From the NCBI GenBank assembly GCA_903822375.1, contig CAIJOU010000113.1, positions 1 through 14,029 of the forward strand: DNA of 14,029 nt, given 5' to 3'. Within the stretch, counting starts at the first letter, position 1. Each line of letters begins with the position of its first letter. Both the position numbers and the translations under genes were made by a program. The DNA is from Candidatus Hydrogenedentota bacterium. Its GTDB lineage: Bacteria > Hydrogenedentota > Hydrogenedentia > Hydrogenedentales > CAITNO01. The notes under the pieces were generated by a model. The model worked only from the letters and a program-made list of their open reading frames with translations. It had not been told where the DNA came from and did not search any database. Below are positions 13,384 to 14,029 of this stretch, one piece after another.

Positions 13384-14029
13384 ATGGCCAAGGGTATTAC
13401 AAAGCGTTCGGACGATTATTCGCAGTGGTACATCGACGTGGTGTTGAAGGCCGAAATGGCCGAATACTCGCCGGTGAAAGGGTGCATGGTCATCCGCCCC
13501 ACGGGGTATGGCATCTGGGAAAAGATCCAGCAGCGGCTCGACCGGATGTTCAAGGAAACGGGCCACGTCAACGCCTATTTCCCCATGTTCATCCCCGAGG
13601 GCTTCCTGAAGAAGGAAGCCGAGCACGTCGAGGGTTTCGCACCCGAATGCGCCATGGTCACCCACGGCGGCGGCAAACTGCTCGAAGAGCCGCTGGCCAT
13701 CCGCCCGACTTCCGAGACGATCATCTGGTCCACCTACAAGGGCTGGATCAACTCCTACCGCGACCTGCCCATCCTCATCAACCAGTGGTGCAACGTTTGC
13801 CGCTGGGAAATGCGCACGCGCCTGTTCCTGCGCACCACCGAATTCCTCTGGCAGGAGGGCCACACGGCCCACGCCACCTCCGAAGAGGCCGAAGAGGAGG
13901 CGCTCAAAATGGTCCACGTGTACGAGCGCTTCGCCGAGGACTACCTGGCCATGCCCGTCATGGTCGGCCGCAAGACCGAATCGGAAAAGTTCGCCGGCGC
14001 GCACCACACCTACTGCATCGAGGCCATGA
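13384..14029 (+). CDS. proS: prolyl-tRNA synthetase, type 3 (partial, runs off the window)
   Basis: The first 215 codons are present and open at the right edge. ProRS charges tRNA-Pro with proline in the cytoplasm using ATP. The start is the ATG at 13384, seven bases after AAGGAA. The sequence begins with the short ITKRSDDYSQWYIDVV N-terminus and VKGCMVIRPTGYGIWE of the archaeal/eukaryote-like (ProS type 3) form, not the longer bacterial ProRS with an editing insertion. Class II landmarks are PLAIRPTSET (103-112), motif 2 around NVCRWEMRTRLFLRTTEFLWQEGHTAHAT (137-165), and the start of the GRKTESEKFAGA region (195-206). No frameshift is seen. It is divergent from the GH95 operon, functionally unrelated, and probably marks the housekeeping edge of the accessory region. 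Confidence 0.96.
   Translation, partial: MAKGITKRSDDYSQWYIDVVLKAEMAEYSPVKGCMVIRPTGYGIWEKIQQRLDRMFKETGHVNAYFPMFIPEGFLKKEAEHVEGFAPECAMVTHGGGKLLEEPLAIRPTSETIIWSTYKGWINSYRDLPILINQWCNVCRWEMRTRLFLRTTEFLWQEGHTAHATSEEAEEEALKMVHVYERFAEDYLAMPVMVGRKTESEKFAGAHHTYCIEAM

Noticed and set aside
1..14029. Search for CRISPR arrays, tRNA or rRNA genes, transposases and riboswitches
   Set aside because: I saw no regularly spaced repeats, tRNA-like cloverleaf sequences, transposase motifs or recognisable riboswitch cores on either strand.

Overview
This is a GC-rich bacterial window (about 60% GC by eye) with five long, apparently intact genes for predicted exported proteins, plus the start of a housekeeping gene. 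The mix is an HzsA-like propeller/diheme cytochrome family, carbohydrate-binding modules, a GH95 fucosidase-like enzyme, a large right-handed beta-helix enzyme and a type-3 (archaeal/eukaryote-like) prolyl-tRNA synthetase. It is reminiscent of environmental PVC-group bacteria (Planctomycetes, Lentisphaerae, Verrucomicrobia) or Hydrogenedentes-type lineages. That placement comes from memory of family distribution and is tentative.

Layout. Positions 1-290 are non-coding, with a three-copy 10-bp tandem repeat and a plausible sigma70-type promoter. Positions 291-3908 (+) encode a 1205-residue exported protein: an F5/8C-like domain, a CBM9-like domain, an HzsA-type beta-propeller and two CxxCH haem sites. 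Ten bases after its stop, converging from the other strand, lies a second HzsA-like propeller/diheme protein (3919-6315, -). It ends a tightly packed four-gene minus-strand run. In transcription order the run is GH95 alpha-L-fucosidase-like enzyme (13187 to 10755), beta-helix protein resembling GH141 (10713 to 8446), six-hairpin glycosidase-like protein with a putative amidotransferase-like N-terminal domain (8449 to 6323), then the diheme protein. Spacings are 41 bp, a 4-bp ATGA overlap and 7 bp, which is strong evidence for one operon. A 196-bp divergent intergenic region separates this operon from proS (13384 to the window edge, +).

Working model (inference). The operon encodes an exported set for breaking down a fucose-containing or otherwise deoxy-sugar-rich polysaccharide. 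Beta-helix and GH95 enzymes would release sugars, and the six-hairpin protein would process oligosaccharides. The two diheme proteins, one fused to carbohydrate-binding-type modules, would supply an unknown redox or glycan-sensing function. The link between c-type cytochromes of the hydrazine-synthase-alpha superfamily and glycoside hydrolases is the most interesting biological aspect. The most unusual DNA structure is a chain of back-to-back perfect hairpins (10593-10689) that encodes the abnormally long, arginine-rich leader of the beta-helix protein. It looks like a palindromic repeat element inserted into the start of the gene.
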